DNA of 64,000 bases from Paenibacillus guangzhouensis (GTDB lineage: Bacteria; Bacillota; Bacilli; Paenibacillales; Paenibacillaceae): positions 310,001 to 374,000 of the forward strand of contig NZ_CP045293.1 in assembly GCF_009363075.1 (NCBI RefSeq). Reading direction: 5' to 3'. Shown one piece after another: positions 46,887-54,697 of the stretch. The translations under genes were made by a program, and so were the position numbers. The first letter of the stretch is position 1, and the number at the start of each line of letters is the position of its first letter. Under the pieces are notes generated by a model. The model saw nothing but the letters and a program-made list of their open reading frames with translations. It was not told the DNA's origin and searched no databases.

Positions 46887-47804
46887 ATGATGGAAGAACA
46901 AATGCCAGAGAAGAAGAAGCAGATCATGCTCTCAGCGATGAAATTGTTCGCAACGAAGGGGTTCTCGCATACGACGATGCAGGAGGTAGCCTCTTTCTGC
47001 AAAATGTCGAAAGGAAGCGTCTATCAGTACTATAGTTCCAAAGATGAGTTGCTGCTGAATATTTTCATGTATCAATCCAAGTTGTTGGAAGATCGCATGC
47101 AATTGATAGAACGGGCAGGCGACCTTCATCCACGAGAACGGCTAATACGTAAAATCGAAGTGTATCTTAGTATATGGAACGAACATCCTGAATTTATTAA
47201 AATGCAAATGCGTGACAATGCGGATCATGTCCATAAGGATATTCGTGATTTTATGTTCAATATGAGCAAGTTGAATATCGAGATGCTGGTCGAAAGTCTG
47301 CGAGATCTATATGGGCAGGAATTCGAGCCTTATCTGATGGATGGCGCATCCCTGCTGAGCAGCTTGGTTTTCACCTATATGTGCCTTAAATTATTCGATA
47401 ACATTCCGATTCAGATCGAGAAGATCAGCGAGTATATTATCGATATCATGGATTACGCGGCAGAGGGAATGATGAAGCATCGACCAAGTCCATTGCTGAA
47501 TACGCGAATGTTCTCCTTCTTGGAGAGAGATGAAGCAAAGACGAAGATCGTGCATCCCCTCGTCCTCGTGAAGCAGATGCGAGAGGCCGTGGAGACCACT
47601 TCGATTGCGATGACGAATAAGCAAGATGTCATGGACTCTATCCTTGTTTTGGAAGAGGAATTGCTCCAGGTGCAGCCTCGCAAAGTCATCCTATTAGGGA
47701 TGTTGTTGAATATTAAAGAAGTTGCGGTTTTGAGTGCATTGTATGAGCAGTTATGCCTTGCTATGGATTCTACATTTCGATATCCCTCAGGCACTTTCCG
47801 TTAA
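46887..47804 (+). CDS. TetR family transcriptional regulator
   Basis: 305 residues, longer than most TetR proteins. The DNA-binding part (residues about 5-60) has MLSAMKLFATKGFSHTTMQE and MSKGSVYQYYSSKDELL. The helical ligand domain follows, and about 100 extra C-terminal residues form further helices of unknown role. AGGGGGC sets the ATG at 46887 (a second ATG follows directly). Likely repressor of the MFS gene and of itself. Confidence 0.9.
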   Translation: MMEEQMPEKKKQIMLSAMKLFATKGFSHTTMQEVASFCKMSKGSVYQYYSSKDELLLNIFMYQSKLLEDRMQLIERAGDLHPRERLIRKIEVYLSIWNEHPEFIKMQMRDNADHVHKDIRDFMFNMSKLNIEMLVESLRDLYGQEFEPYLMDGASLLSSLVFTYMCLKLFDNIPIQIEKISEYIIDIMDYAAEGMMKHRPSPLLNTRMFSFLERDEAKTKIVHPLVLVKQMREAVETTSIAMTNKQDVMDSILVLEEELLQVQPRKVILLGMLLNIKEVAVLSALYEQLCLAMDSTFRYPSGTFR

Positions 47805-47910
47805 GCATGTCGCGGGAAGTGCTTGGTGTATTGATTTTCCTCCTGGTTCAAGTGTAAAGTTATGTAACAGTACCATACATATTATCGATGTACCGAAGGA
47901 GGTTACCGCA

Positions 47911-48987
47911 ATGGAACCACGCATGCTTGTATTCGTAGGATCCTATGCCGAAGCAGATGCTCCCGGCGTATATGTGTATTCATTTGACGAAAAGTCTGGC
48001 GCGTTGACTAAACTTAATGAAGCGTCGGGATTGAAAAATCCGACCTATGTAAACGTAGATATGGATCATCAGCGGTTCTATGCCATTGCCGAGGGCGCAA
48101 CGGAAGAAGGCAAGAAGTTCGGAGAGGTCGTCAGCTTCTCGATCGATGCAGTGAATGGCAAGCTGCAGGCGTTGAACCGCGCGAAGTCGCTGGATGCTCC
48201 ACAATGCCATATTCAGCGGGATCAGCATAGCCGCTATCTGATCGTATCCAGCTATCACGGGGGAAGCGTCGGATTAGTCGCGCTGGAAGCGGACGGACAA
48301 GTCGGAGCGCAGCTCGACGTACAGCAGCACCACGGTCACGGGCCGCATCCGAATCAGAATCAACCGCATGTGCATTCGGCTTTTTTTAGCCCGGACGAGC
48401 GTTACCTCTATGTATCCGATCTAGGCATTGACCGTGTGAAATGCTATACGATCGATGCTGATCGTCAAGTGCTCGTGCCGCAAGGAGAAGCAGCGGTTCC
48501 GGCAGGTTCGGGTCCGCGGCATTTGACATTCCATCCGAATGGCAAATTCGCTTATGTGATTAACGAGCTTAGTTCCTCCGTGAGCGTCTTCGCATATCAT
48601 TCGGAGTTAGGCGAGCTAAGCTTGATCGAGACCGTGTCTACGCTGCCGGATGATTACAGCGGCGAGAATGGCTGCGCGGAGATCGCCATTTCGACCGATG
48701 GGCGCTACCTGTACGGATCGAACCGTGGTCATGACAGCATCGTCGTGTACGAAGTCAATGCCGAATCCGGCACGTTGAAGGTGATCCAGCATGTCTCGAC
48801 CGAGGGTCGTCACCCGCGCCATTTTGCACTAACGCCAGGTGGGCAATATGTGCTCGCAGCGAATCGCGACACGAACAACATTGCCGTATTCCGCGTCGAT
48901 GCATCGACAGGGAAGCTGAACTTCACGGGGCAGTCCGTTGAAGTGTCTAAGCCGGTATGTGTTCAGCCTGTGTATTGCAAGGTGTAG
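47911..48987 (+). CDS. 6-phosphogluconolactonase-type lactonase (beta-propeller)
   Basis: 358 residues of the YkgB/Pgl lactonase family, a seven-bladed propeller. LVFVGSYAEADAPGVYVYSF starts it; SSYHGGSVGLVAL, HVHSAFFSPDERYLYVSDLG, GSGPRHLTFHPNGKFAYVIN and GRHPRHFALTPGGQYVLAAN are the repeated blade blocks that hold the conserved histidine and arginine. It would hydrolyse 6-phosphogluconolactone in the pentose phosphate path. The frame is open upstream, but AAGGAGG sets the ATG at 47911. Confidence 0.9.
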   Translation: MEPRMLVFVGSYAEADAPGVYVYSFDEKSGALTKLNEASGLKNPTYVNVDMDHQRFYAIAEGATEEGKKFGEVVSFSIDAVNGKLQALNRAKSLDAPQCHIQRDQHSRYLIVSSYHGGSVGLVALEADGQVGAQLDVQQHHGHGPHPNQNQPHVHSAFFSPDERYLYVSDLGIDRVKCYTIDADRQVLVPQGEAAVPAGSGPRHLTFHPNGKFAYVINELSSSVSVFAYHSELGELSLIETVSTLPDDYSGENGCAEIAISTDGRYLYGSNRGHDSIVVYEVNAESGTLKVIQHVSTEGRHPRHFALTPGGQYVLAANRDTNNIAVFRVDASTGKLNFTGQSVEVSKPVCVQPVYCKV

Positions 48988-49041
48988 CGCAAGAGAAGGT
49001 AGCGCAGCGGTAAGTTGCAGACGGTGTTATAGAAGAGGAAG

Positions 49042-49072
49042 GCCAAGTTCGCCAAGTGCGGGCTTGGCTTTT
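49042..49072 (+). terminator. Intrinsic terminator of the lactonase gene
   Basis: GCCAAG with CTTGGC (two alternative left arms, 49042 and 49051, right arm 49063-49068) and five T. Confidence 0.75.
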
Positions 49073-49156
49073 TCATTGTTCGGGCGCTCCGGCGGGCCGC
49101 GATGTTCTAACGAATCGTATGGACGCTATTTGAGCAAATATGGGGTGATTTTCACA

Positions 49157-49291
49157 CTAACGAACCCCAGCGGCGTTATTGTGCTCAGAACGGACAATGT
49201 TGTGCAGTTTTGATGGGAATAGCGCTCGTGGAGTTCCTTAGAATATTTTTAGGTCGTTTTTAGGCTAAATAAGGTTGCTGGGATTCGTTAG
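49157..49291. repeat. 135-bp intergenic element with inverted ends
   Basis: CTAACGAACCCCAGC (49157-49171) and GCTGGGATTCGTTAG (49277-49291) are inverted with one mismatch. A further end-like CTAACGAAT stands at 49107 and a CCTTAG end at about 49226, so smaller hairpin units nest inside. No coding capacity. It looks like a MITE or BIME-type dispersed repeat in the gap before sigK. Confidence 0.65.
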
Positions 49292-49451
49292 CTGTTTGCG
49301 AAGTCTAATTTCGTGCTGCAGGTTTGCGACACAGGGAGCACAGAAGGATACTATTTTCCCGCGTACAGGCACAGATAGGCTTTCGCCCACATAGAATGTA
49401 ACGATCTCAGTCATTCGGATAGAGACCGTGCACGTCTTAGGAGGTGGAGTA

Positions 49452-50153
49452 ATGCTTGGATTTTTGTCAACGATCGCGATGTTCATTAAGCAGCTTTCTC
49501 TGTTGGTATCCTATGTTAAAAATAACGCGTTCCCCCAACCATTAACCGAAGAGGAAGAGATGAAGCACCTGCAGCAGATGGCGGAGGGCAACGCATATTC
49601 GCGGAATATGCTCGTGGAACATAATTTACGATTGGTCGCGCACATCGTCAAAAAATTCGATAACACCGGCGAAGACCTTGAGGATCTGATCTCGATCGGT
49701 ACCATTGGTCTGATCAAGGCCATCGAGAGCTTCCAACCGAATAAAGGCACGAAATTAGCGACATTCGCGGCTCGTTGTATCGAGAACGAAATACTTATGC
49801 ATTTACGTAGTTTGAAGAAGACACGTAAGGATGTATCCCTGCATGATCCGATCGGCACGGATAAAGAGGGAAATGAAATTACGCTAATCGATATTCTCGG
49901 CTCCGAAGCCGACGACGTTGTGGAGAAGGTGCAATTGAAGATCGAGAAGTCGAAGATCTACCAGAATCTTGAGATCCTGGACGATCGGGAGAAAGAGGTC
50001 GTCGTAGGCCGCTTCGGGCTCGAAGCCGGCGGCGAGGAGCGGACGCAGCGGGAGATTGCGAAGGAGCTCGGCATCTCGCGGAGTTATGTTTCGCGGATCG
50101 AGAAGCGGGCGCTCATGAAGCTGTATCATGAGTTTTATAAGGCTAAGCGGTGA
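49452..50153 (+). CDS. sigK: RNA polymerase sporulation sigma factor SigK (sigma-K), intact
   Basis: 233 residues and unbroken. The hydrophobic start ([20 protein letters not shown]) is the pro-sequence that keeps sigma-K inactive until cleavage by SpoIVFB in the mother cell. [11 protein letters not shown] follows, then region 2 ([35 protein letters not shown]) and region 4 with [18 protein letters not shown]. Sigma-K drives late mother-cell genes for coat and cortex. TAGGAGGTGG sets the start at 49452. Its sequence from base 49648 to the stop is repeated at 53740-54245. Confidence 0.96.
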   Translation: MLGFLSTIAMFIKQLSLLVSYVKNNAFPQPLTEEEEMKHLQQMAEGNAYSRNMLVEHNLRLVAHIVKKFDNTGEDLEDLISIGTIGLIKAIESFQPNKGTKLATFAARCIENEILMHLRSLKKTRKDVSLHDPIGTDKEGNEITLIDILGSEADDVVEKVQLKIEKSKIYQNLEILDDREKEVVVGRFGLEAGGEERTQREIAKELGISRSYVSRIEKRALMKLYHEFYKAKR

Positions 50154-50158
50154 TGATT

Positions 50159-50199
50159 ATAAAAACCTGGATGTGAGAGGTCTCTCATTTCTAGGTTTT
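50159..50199 (+). terminator. Terminator of sigK
   Basis: AAAAACCT with AGGTTTTT and an inner GTGAGAG/CTCTCAT helix, just after the stop. Confidence 0.8.
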
Positions 50200-50295
50200 T
50201 GTGTTGAATGAAGAAATGAGTCAGTAGTTTAATTATTAATCACGCTTTTAATATGCTATACTCAAACTACAAGTTGAATCAAGGCGGTGACATCC

Positions 50296-50475
50296 ATGAT
50301 GAATCGTATGCAGGATTTATCTAAACTAATTCGATTAACGGGCGATCGCGCAAAATTAGATGCGAAAGTCAATGGAACATATATTGTGTATAAAACCACG
50401 GATGGTCAAATCGTTAGAGAATATGCTACAGGTGAGATTGTGCGGATGAGTAAGCAGGAGCTACATCATGAGTGA
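50296..50475 (+). CDS. Small protein upstream of the zeta-type toxin, putative antitoxin
   Basis: 59 residues, no family recognised (MMNRMQDLSKLIRLTGDRAK at the start, then a short beta-rich stretch KVNGTYIVYKTTDGQIVREY). AAGGCGG precedes the ATG; a GTG at 50287 is too close to it. It overlaps the toxin gene by eight bases, the usual order of antitoxin then toxin. The antitoxin role is inferred from position only. A TATGCTATACT promoter-like word lies about 30 bases upstream. AT-rich compared with sigK. Confidence 0.6.
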   Translation: MMNRMQDLSKLIRLTGDRAKLDAKVNGTYIVYKTTDGQIVREYATGEIVRMSKQELHHE

Positions 50476-51073
50476 TGTGAATGCTACTATGTTTGTTTTT
50501 GCTGGCAATAATGGAAGTGGAAAGAGTACCATTCGAAACTTAATTGTTGATAAACTTGGCGTAAGCATCAATATTGATCCTGATGCGCTAGCACGCAAAA
50601 TTGACAATATGAATCCTGAAAAGCGAAAAGTATCTGCAGGCAAAGAAGCGATAAGATTAGTTAGAGAATGTATTCGTAATAAGTGGGACTTTACCGTCGA
50701 AACAACTTTAGCAGGTGGGAACGTAATCCGACAGATGTTAGAAGCGAAGAGTCATGGTTTTGAGATCATCATGTTCTATGTAGGACTAGGGGATGTTCAA
50801 CTTAATATTGAGCGAGTTGCTACGCGTGTGAAGAACGGTGGTCATCATATCGATACGGAAGATATTATTCGGCGTGATGTTACGAGTATGAAAAATCTTC
50901 TGTCGAATTTATTCTTTATCGATCATTTAGTCGTCATCGATAATAGTAAAGCTGATGGTGAAATTATTATTGAAGCTGATACGAGTGCGATAAAGTATTA
51001 TGTTGATGAATTGCCTGAATGGGTGCAAGTTATTGAAAGATCCTTATTAATGCGGAATAACCTAAAAGAGTAA
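50468..51073 (+). CDS. Zeta toxin family ATPase/kinase
   Basis: 201 residues, P-loop kinase of the zeta/PezT group. Walker A GNNGSGKST (residues 13-21), INIDPDALARKI, the F-x-E-T motif in WDFTVETTLAGG, and an arginine-rich RVKNGGHHIDTEDIIRRD that would contact the nucleotide's phosphates. Known family members phosphorylate UDP-N-acetylglucosamine or other small substrates and poison cell-wall synthesis; that activity is expected, not shown, here. It partners the small gene upstream and ends at a strong terminator. Confidence 0.85.
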   Translation: MSDVNATMFVFAGNNGSGKSTIRNLIVDKLGVSINIDPDALARKIDNMNPEKRKVSAGKEAIRLVRECIRNKWDFTVETTLAGGNVIRQMLEAKSHGFEIIMFYVGLGDVQLNIERVATRVKNGGHHIDTEDIIRRDVTSMKNLLSNLFFIDHLVVIDNSKADGEIIIEADTSAIKYYVDELPEWVQVIERSLLMRNNLKE

Positions 51074-51112
51074 ACTAACTCGAGTATGTTGTTGAAGTTA
51101 GTTTATTTTTTT
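51071..51112 (+). terminator. Terminator of the toxin operon
   Basis: Perfect 10-base stem (51071-51080 with 51096-51105) and seven T. Confidence 0.88.
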
Positions 51113-51113
51113 G

Positions 51114-51132
51114 ACATCGCTTCGTGTTCACA
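51114..51132 (+). repeat. 19-bp repeat, copy 1
   Basis: ACATCGCTTCGTGTTCACA. The same 19 bases, with T for C at position 7, recur at 53718-53736. Each copy stands directly in front of sigK-derived sequence. Confidence 0.8.
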
Positions 51133-51214
51133 TGAAGAGTTTTCAGCCGAATATAGGCACGAAACTTGCGGGCGCTGATGACACTTTATCGTTTTATTAG
51201 GCGAAGCGGTGAAA
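51133..51214 (+). pseudogene. Heavily deleted sigK remnant
   Basis: About 35 bases from 51133 resemble the sigK stretch that encodes [12 protein letters not shown], and the last 30 bases before 51214 resemble the end of sigK (FYKAKR stop, with GCGAAGCGGTGA identical to the copy at 54231-54245). The 460 bases that should lie between are gone, except for a few. Not able to make a protein. Confidence 0.65.
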
Positions 51215-51225
51215 AGCAATCAAGG

Positions 51226-51279
51226 GCAAATAGCCTGTAATCATGAGAGATAAGCCTCTCATGATTACAGGCTATTTGC
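51226..51279. repeat. Perfect 24-bp inverted repeat
   Basis: Arms 51226-51249 and 51256-51279 are fully complementary around a six-base loop. It follows the sigK remnant without a clear T run, so it is an unusual terminator or another kind of structured element. Confidence 0.85.
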
Positions 51280-51443
51280 GTTGTGACATTATGACTCAAG
51301 GGGAGCGTATTAATCATATTCAATGCTATTCGATACTGTGTGGATGACAAAAGCAGGAAATCATCGTATGTATACTTGCTTTTTAGTATACTTTTATACG
51401 TAGGTTGAAAAATAATTATTCGCATCATCCATGGGAGGATTCC

Positions 51444-51626
51444 GTGAATTATTTTGAAGACACGATTTCGTTTATTCGCCAGCATATTTTAAGAAAAGAT
51501 GAGCAGATAGATATGAACCATGTCATTCGTGATTCTTCGCTTATCGATATAGATGTTGTAAAAAGAACAGCACGAACGATCCGTAGAGTTGGTATCATTA
51601 CAATGGCACGTGACGGGTCTCTTTAG
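51444..51626 (+). CDS. Small protein of unknown function
   Basis: 60 residues from a GTG with GGGAGGA four to five bases upstream; a TTG at 51405 would add 13 residues. Sequence MNYFEDTISFIRQHILRKDE then VVKRTARTIRRVGIITMARD suggests two helices and perhaps DNA binding. No family recognised. It lies inside the sigK-adjacent island. Confidence 0.4.
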   Translation: MNYFEDTISFIRQHILRKDEQIDMNHVIRDSSLIDIDVVKRTARTIRRVGIITMARDGSL

Positions 51627-51863
51627 GATGGACAAGCTTCAGATCAGGCGTTGCTACAATAGACCGTAGGGAAGATTGACAAACCTTTGACTGGCTTCAG
51701 AAAAGGTGGATTTTGTTATAGGAGTAGTAAAAAGATAAACTCCTCGGTCTCTGTTAGTCTCATTGTATTAGTAGCAAAGTTCTAAGTGCGACTAATTTCG
51801 ACGACATTCGACACTAAGTGTCTGGTATTATGGGTTCATACTACCATACATGGAGGCATTGTT

Positions 51864-51956
51864 ATGGATGGAATTATTGAAATCAAGAGTATTAATCAAA
51901 TTAATTTGATGATCCATTCTTTGATTCGTTAAAGGAGCATTACCCAGGCTTTGAGT
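51864..51956 (+). pseudogene. Truncated, frameshifted gene start
   Basis: A good ribosome site (TGGAGG) and ATG open MDGIIEIKSINQIN; the frame then ends at 51932. One base shifted, from 51908, it continues DDPFFDSLKEHYPGFE and stops. The joined text resembles the N-terminus of a family found with acetyltransferase domains in mobile regions, as I recall it. The rest of that gene is missing. The remainder of 51627-51980 holds nothing else I can support. Confidence 0.4.
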
Positions 51957-51980
51957 AAGAGAGATTAGGAGGGTTATAAT

Positions 51981-53657
51981 ATGGCAAGAGGCTTTGTGAG
52001 TACATTAAATAAGATTGCTAAAGAGGCAGCCAAAGCACAACGTGCTGCAGAACGATCAAGAAATGCAGCAATTCGCGAGCAAGAAAGAAACTTACGGCTA
52101 CACAGACAATATGAGAGACAGCTCGAGCGTGATAATGAACGTGCTCTTAAGCAGGCGATTCGGGATCAAAAAATATATGAAAAAGAGCAAAAAGCTGCAT
52201 ACATTGAAAGTCGAAAAGAAGAAACAAATGATTTTAATGAAGAAGTGGCATATCGCTTTAACGAATTTAAAACAATTATTAGCGAAACTCTTAGAGTGGA
52301 TGATAATATTTCCTTTGATTCGTTGTATAAACGAGAAGAATTTCCTCCATTTGTTGTACCTTCATTAAAGCCTTTGCCTGATAACCCTGTTCCAGTAAGG
52401 GAAACATTTTTCGCGGGAGTCTCTGAAGAAGCCTCGTTTATGGAAAAGGTAATCGGACTTGGAAAAAAAGCTCGACTAAAATCAATTCAAGTTGCAGAAG
52501 AAGCATTTAACAATGCTATGCATCATCATCAGTCCATAATACTCCAGATTGAGGAAATTAAAAAAGAAAATGAAATTGAGCTGAATACTGCGAAAAAAAC
52601 ATATGAAGAAGAAAAGAGAAAATTTTATGATGAGATTGAAGTACATAATATCTCAATAGATGAATTCAAGAGTGCGTATTTCAATGGAGATAAAGAAGCT
52701 GTTGAAGCATATTGCAATATGGTACTTGAACGATCGAGTTACAGCGACATTTTTCCGCAGGTATTCAATCTCTTTTACATACATGAAAGTAAAGAATTAT
52801 TGGTGGAGTACGAGTTACCGAATGTAACGGTAGTGCCGGAATATAAAGAATATAAATATACACAAAGTCGGGACGAGATAAAAGGTATAGCTTTTAAAGC
52901 TAAAGATATAACCGAAATTTACTCCTCGCTAGTTGCGTCAATTGCACTTCGAACATTACATGAACTTTTTGAAGCTGATCAGAGCAGCAATCTTAATTCA
53001 GTTGTTTTCAACGGGGTAGTTTCTACAGTGGATCTTGGCACGGGCCTTGATATTAGGCCATGTCTTTTGACGATTCAGACACAAAAAGAAGAGTTTATGA
53101 AATTTGACCTCAGCAGGGTTGATGTGCTTGCATGTGTGAAAGGACTTAAAGCACAACTTTCGCCTACAATTACAGAACTTACACCAGTGAAACCTATTGT
53201 GGATTTAGACATGTATGACCGACGTTTCGTTGATGAACGAGATATGCTTTCAAGCCTCGATGACAGGCCAAATTTACTTGAAATGGATCCATTTGACTTT
53301 GAACATCTGGTGTGTAACATATTTGCAAAAATGGGATTAGAATCAAAACTCACACGATCCAGCAAGGATGGAGGCGTTGATGTAATTGCATTCGATCCTC
53401 GTCCAGTGTTCGGTGGTAAGTATGTTATCCAAGCTAAGCGCTATAAGAATACTGTGGAAGTAGCTGCTGTTCGAGATTTGTACGGGACGATGATGAATGA
53501 AAACGCATCTAAGGGCATCTTGGTTACAACCTCAACATACGGTCCTGATGCCCGAAGTTTCGCTAAGGATAAGCCTATTGAATTAATTGATGGACGTGTG
53601 TTATTGCACATGCTAGAGGAGCAAGGAGTACAAGCGAAAATCATATTTAATAAGTAA
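51981..53657 (+). CDS. Mrr-type restriction endonuclease with N-terminal coiled coil
   Basis: 558 residues. The first 100 are charged and helical (AKEAAKAQRAAERSRNAAIR), as is 150-225, predicting coiled coils. The C-terminal 130 residues are the Mrr_cat nuclease: MDPFDFEHLVCNIFAKMG, DGGVDVIAFD and YVIQAKRYK give the D...Q-x-K catalytic set. Mrr enzymes cut modified or foreign DNA without a partner methylase, and none is present here. GGAGGG precedes the ATG. AT-rich compared with sigK on both sides, so probably acquired. Confidence 0.85.
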   Translation: MARGFVSTLNKIAKEAAKAQRAAERSRNAAIREQERNLRLHRQYERQLERDNERALKQAIRDQKIYEKEQKAAYIESRKEETNDFNEEVAYRFNEFKTIISETLRVDDNISFDSLYKREEFPPFVVPSLKPLPDNPVPVRETFFAGVSEEASFMEKVIGLGKKARLKSIQVAEEAFNNAMHHHQSIILQIEEIKKENEIELNTAKKTYEEEKRKFYDEIEVHNISIDEFKSAYFNGDKEAVEAYCNMVLERSSYSDIFPQVFNLFYIHESKELLVEYELPNVTVVPEYKEYKYTQSRDEIKGIAFKAKDITEIYSSLVASIALRTLHELFEADQSSNLNSVVFNGVVSTVDLGTGLDIRPCLLTIQTQKEEFMKFDLSRVDVLACVKGLKAQLSPTITELTPVKPIVDLDMYDRRFVDERDMLSSLDDRPNLLEMDPFDFEHLVCNIFAKMGLESKLTRSSKDGGVDVIAFDPRPVFGGKYVIQAKRYKNTVEVAAVRDLYGTMMNENASKGILVTTSTYGPDARSFAKDKPIELIDGRVLLHMLEEQGVQAKIIFNK

Positions 53658-53663
53658 TGTTGT

Positions 53664-53703
53664 TGGAGAAACATTGAGTTTGGCGATGTTTCTCCATTTT
53701 TTT
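53664..53703 (+). terminator. Terminator of the Mrr-type gene
   Basis: Perfect 11-base stem (53664-53674 with 53686-53696) and seven T. Confidence 0.9.
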
Positions 53704-53717
53704 GATTAGCAGTAATT

Positions 53718-53736
53718 ACATCGTTTCGTGTTCACA
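53718..53736 (+). repeat. 19-bp repeat, copy 2
   Basis: ACATCGTTTCGTGTTCACA, 18 of 19 bases equal to the copy at 51114-51132. Four bases later the duplicated sigK sequence begins. Confidence 0.8.
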
Positions 53737-53739
53737 ACC

Positions 53740-54245
53740 TCAAAAAATTCGATAACACCGGCGAAGACCTTGAGGATCTGATCTCGATCGGTACCATTGG
53801 TCTGATCAAGGCCATCGAGAGCTTCCAGCCGAATAAAGGCACGAAATTAGCGACATTCGCGGCTCGTTGTATCGAGAACGAAATACTTATGCATTTACGT
53901 AGTCTGAAGAAGACGCGAAAAGACGTCTCCCTGCATGATCCGATCGGCACGGATAAAGAGGGAAATGAAATTACGCTAATCGATATTCTCGGCTCCGAAG
54001 CCGACGACGTTGTGGAGAAGGTGCAGCTGAAGATCGAAAAGTCGAAAATCTACCAAAACCTTGAGATTCTGGATGATCGGGAGAAAGAGGTCGTCGTTGG
54101 CCGCTTCGGGCTTGAAGCCGGCGGCGAGGAACGCACGCAGCGGGAGATTGCGAAGGAGCTCGGCATCTCGCGGAGTTATGTTTCGCGGATCGAGAAGCGG
54201 GCGCTCATGAAGCTGTACCATGAGTTTTATAAGGCGAAGCGGTGA
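53740..54245 (+). pseudogene. Duplicated 3' part of sigK (codons 67 to end)
   Basis: 506 bases align to 49648-50153 with no gap and 21 differences by my count, and every difference leaves the amino acid unchanged. The fragment lacks a promoter, the pro-sequence and most of region 2's start; an ATG at 53889 could give 118 residues holding regions 3 and 4, but there is no ribosome site. So it is a displaced gene end and not a second sigma factor. Confidence 0.9.
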
Positions 54246-54274
54246 AAAATATTAAAAAACTAATGCAGGCATGC

Positions 54275-54420
54275 CAGATATGAAGTGACCCCTTTATGGT
54301 AGACACGTAATTTTAAACAACCGGGCAGCGGATTCAGCTGCGGTGATCTTAGAGCGGCCCTCTTCTTGTAGCTATGCTTGAACATGAAGATAGGCTTAAG
54401 CAATTGAAGAGCGAAAACCA
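54275..54420. mobile_element. Possible IS3-type remnant
   Basis: GAAGTGACCCCTTTATGGTA at 54281-54300 resembles IS3-family ends, and a short frame MLEHEDRLKQLKSENH lies near 54375-54420. No transposase is left. The stretch 54246-54697 has no gene otherwise. Confidence 0.25.
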
Positions 54421-54440
54421 TCTAAATTACTCAAGAATAT

Positions 54441-54475
54441 AGAACCGGCGCCATATCATGGTCGGTTCTTTTTTG
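54441..54475 (+). terminator. Terminator-like hairpin
   Basis: AGAACCG with CGGTTCT and six T, not linked to a present gene. Confidence 0.7.
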
Positions 54476-54609
54476 ATGCGTCGTGATTATAAAGTTATGG
54501 ATTGGCAGCGGCTTTAAGCTAACGGGCAGGATAGTGTGATTGATGAAACGAAGTTAGTAAAGCTTATTTCTTCAGTAAGTAGGGTTTGCGACATCATATG
54601 GAAATGAAA

Positions 54610-54659
54610 CAGCGGCTCAATAGGACTTGAAAATAAGTCTTAGACAGCCGCTGCTTTTA
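54610..54659 (-). terminator. Terminator of the ymaF-like gene
   Basis: CAGCGGCT (54610-54617) with AGCCGCTG (54646-54653) and an inner GACTT/AAGTC pair; downstream of the minus-strand gene. Confidence 0.65.
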
Positions 54660-54697
54660 TTAAGCTATCATACCCGTTCGGTTAAGTTAAAAGCAAG

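Noticed and set aside
49452-50153. sigK interrupted by a skin element
   Set aside because: The gene is complete and no large serine recombinase is present; the extra sigK piece lies downstream.
53889-54245. A second, short sigma factor gene
   Set aside because: No ribosome site or promoter, and region 2 is missing; it is the duplicated end of sigK.
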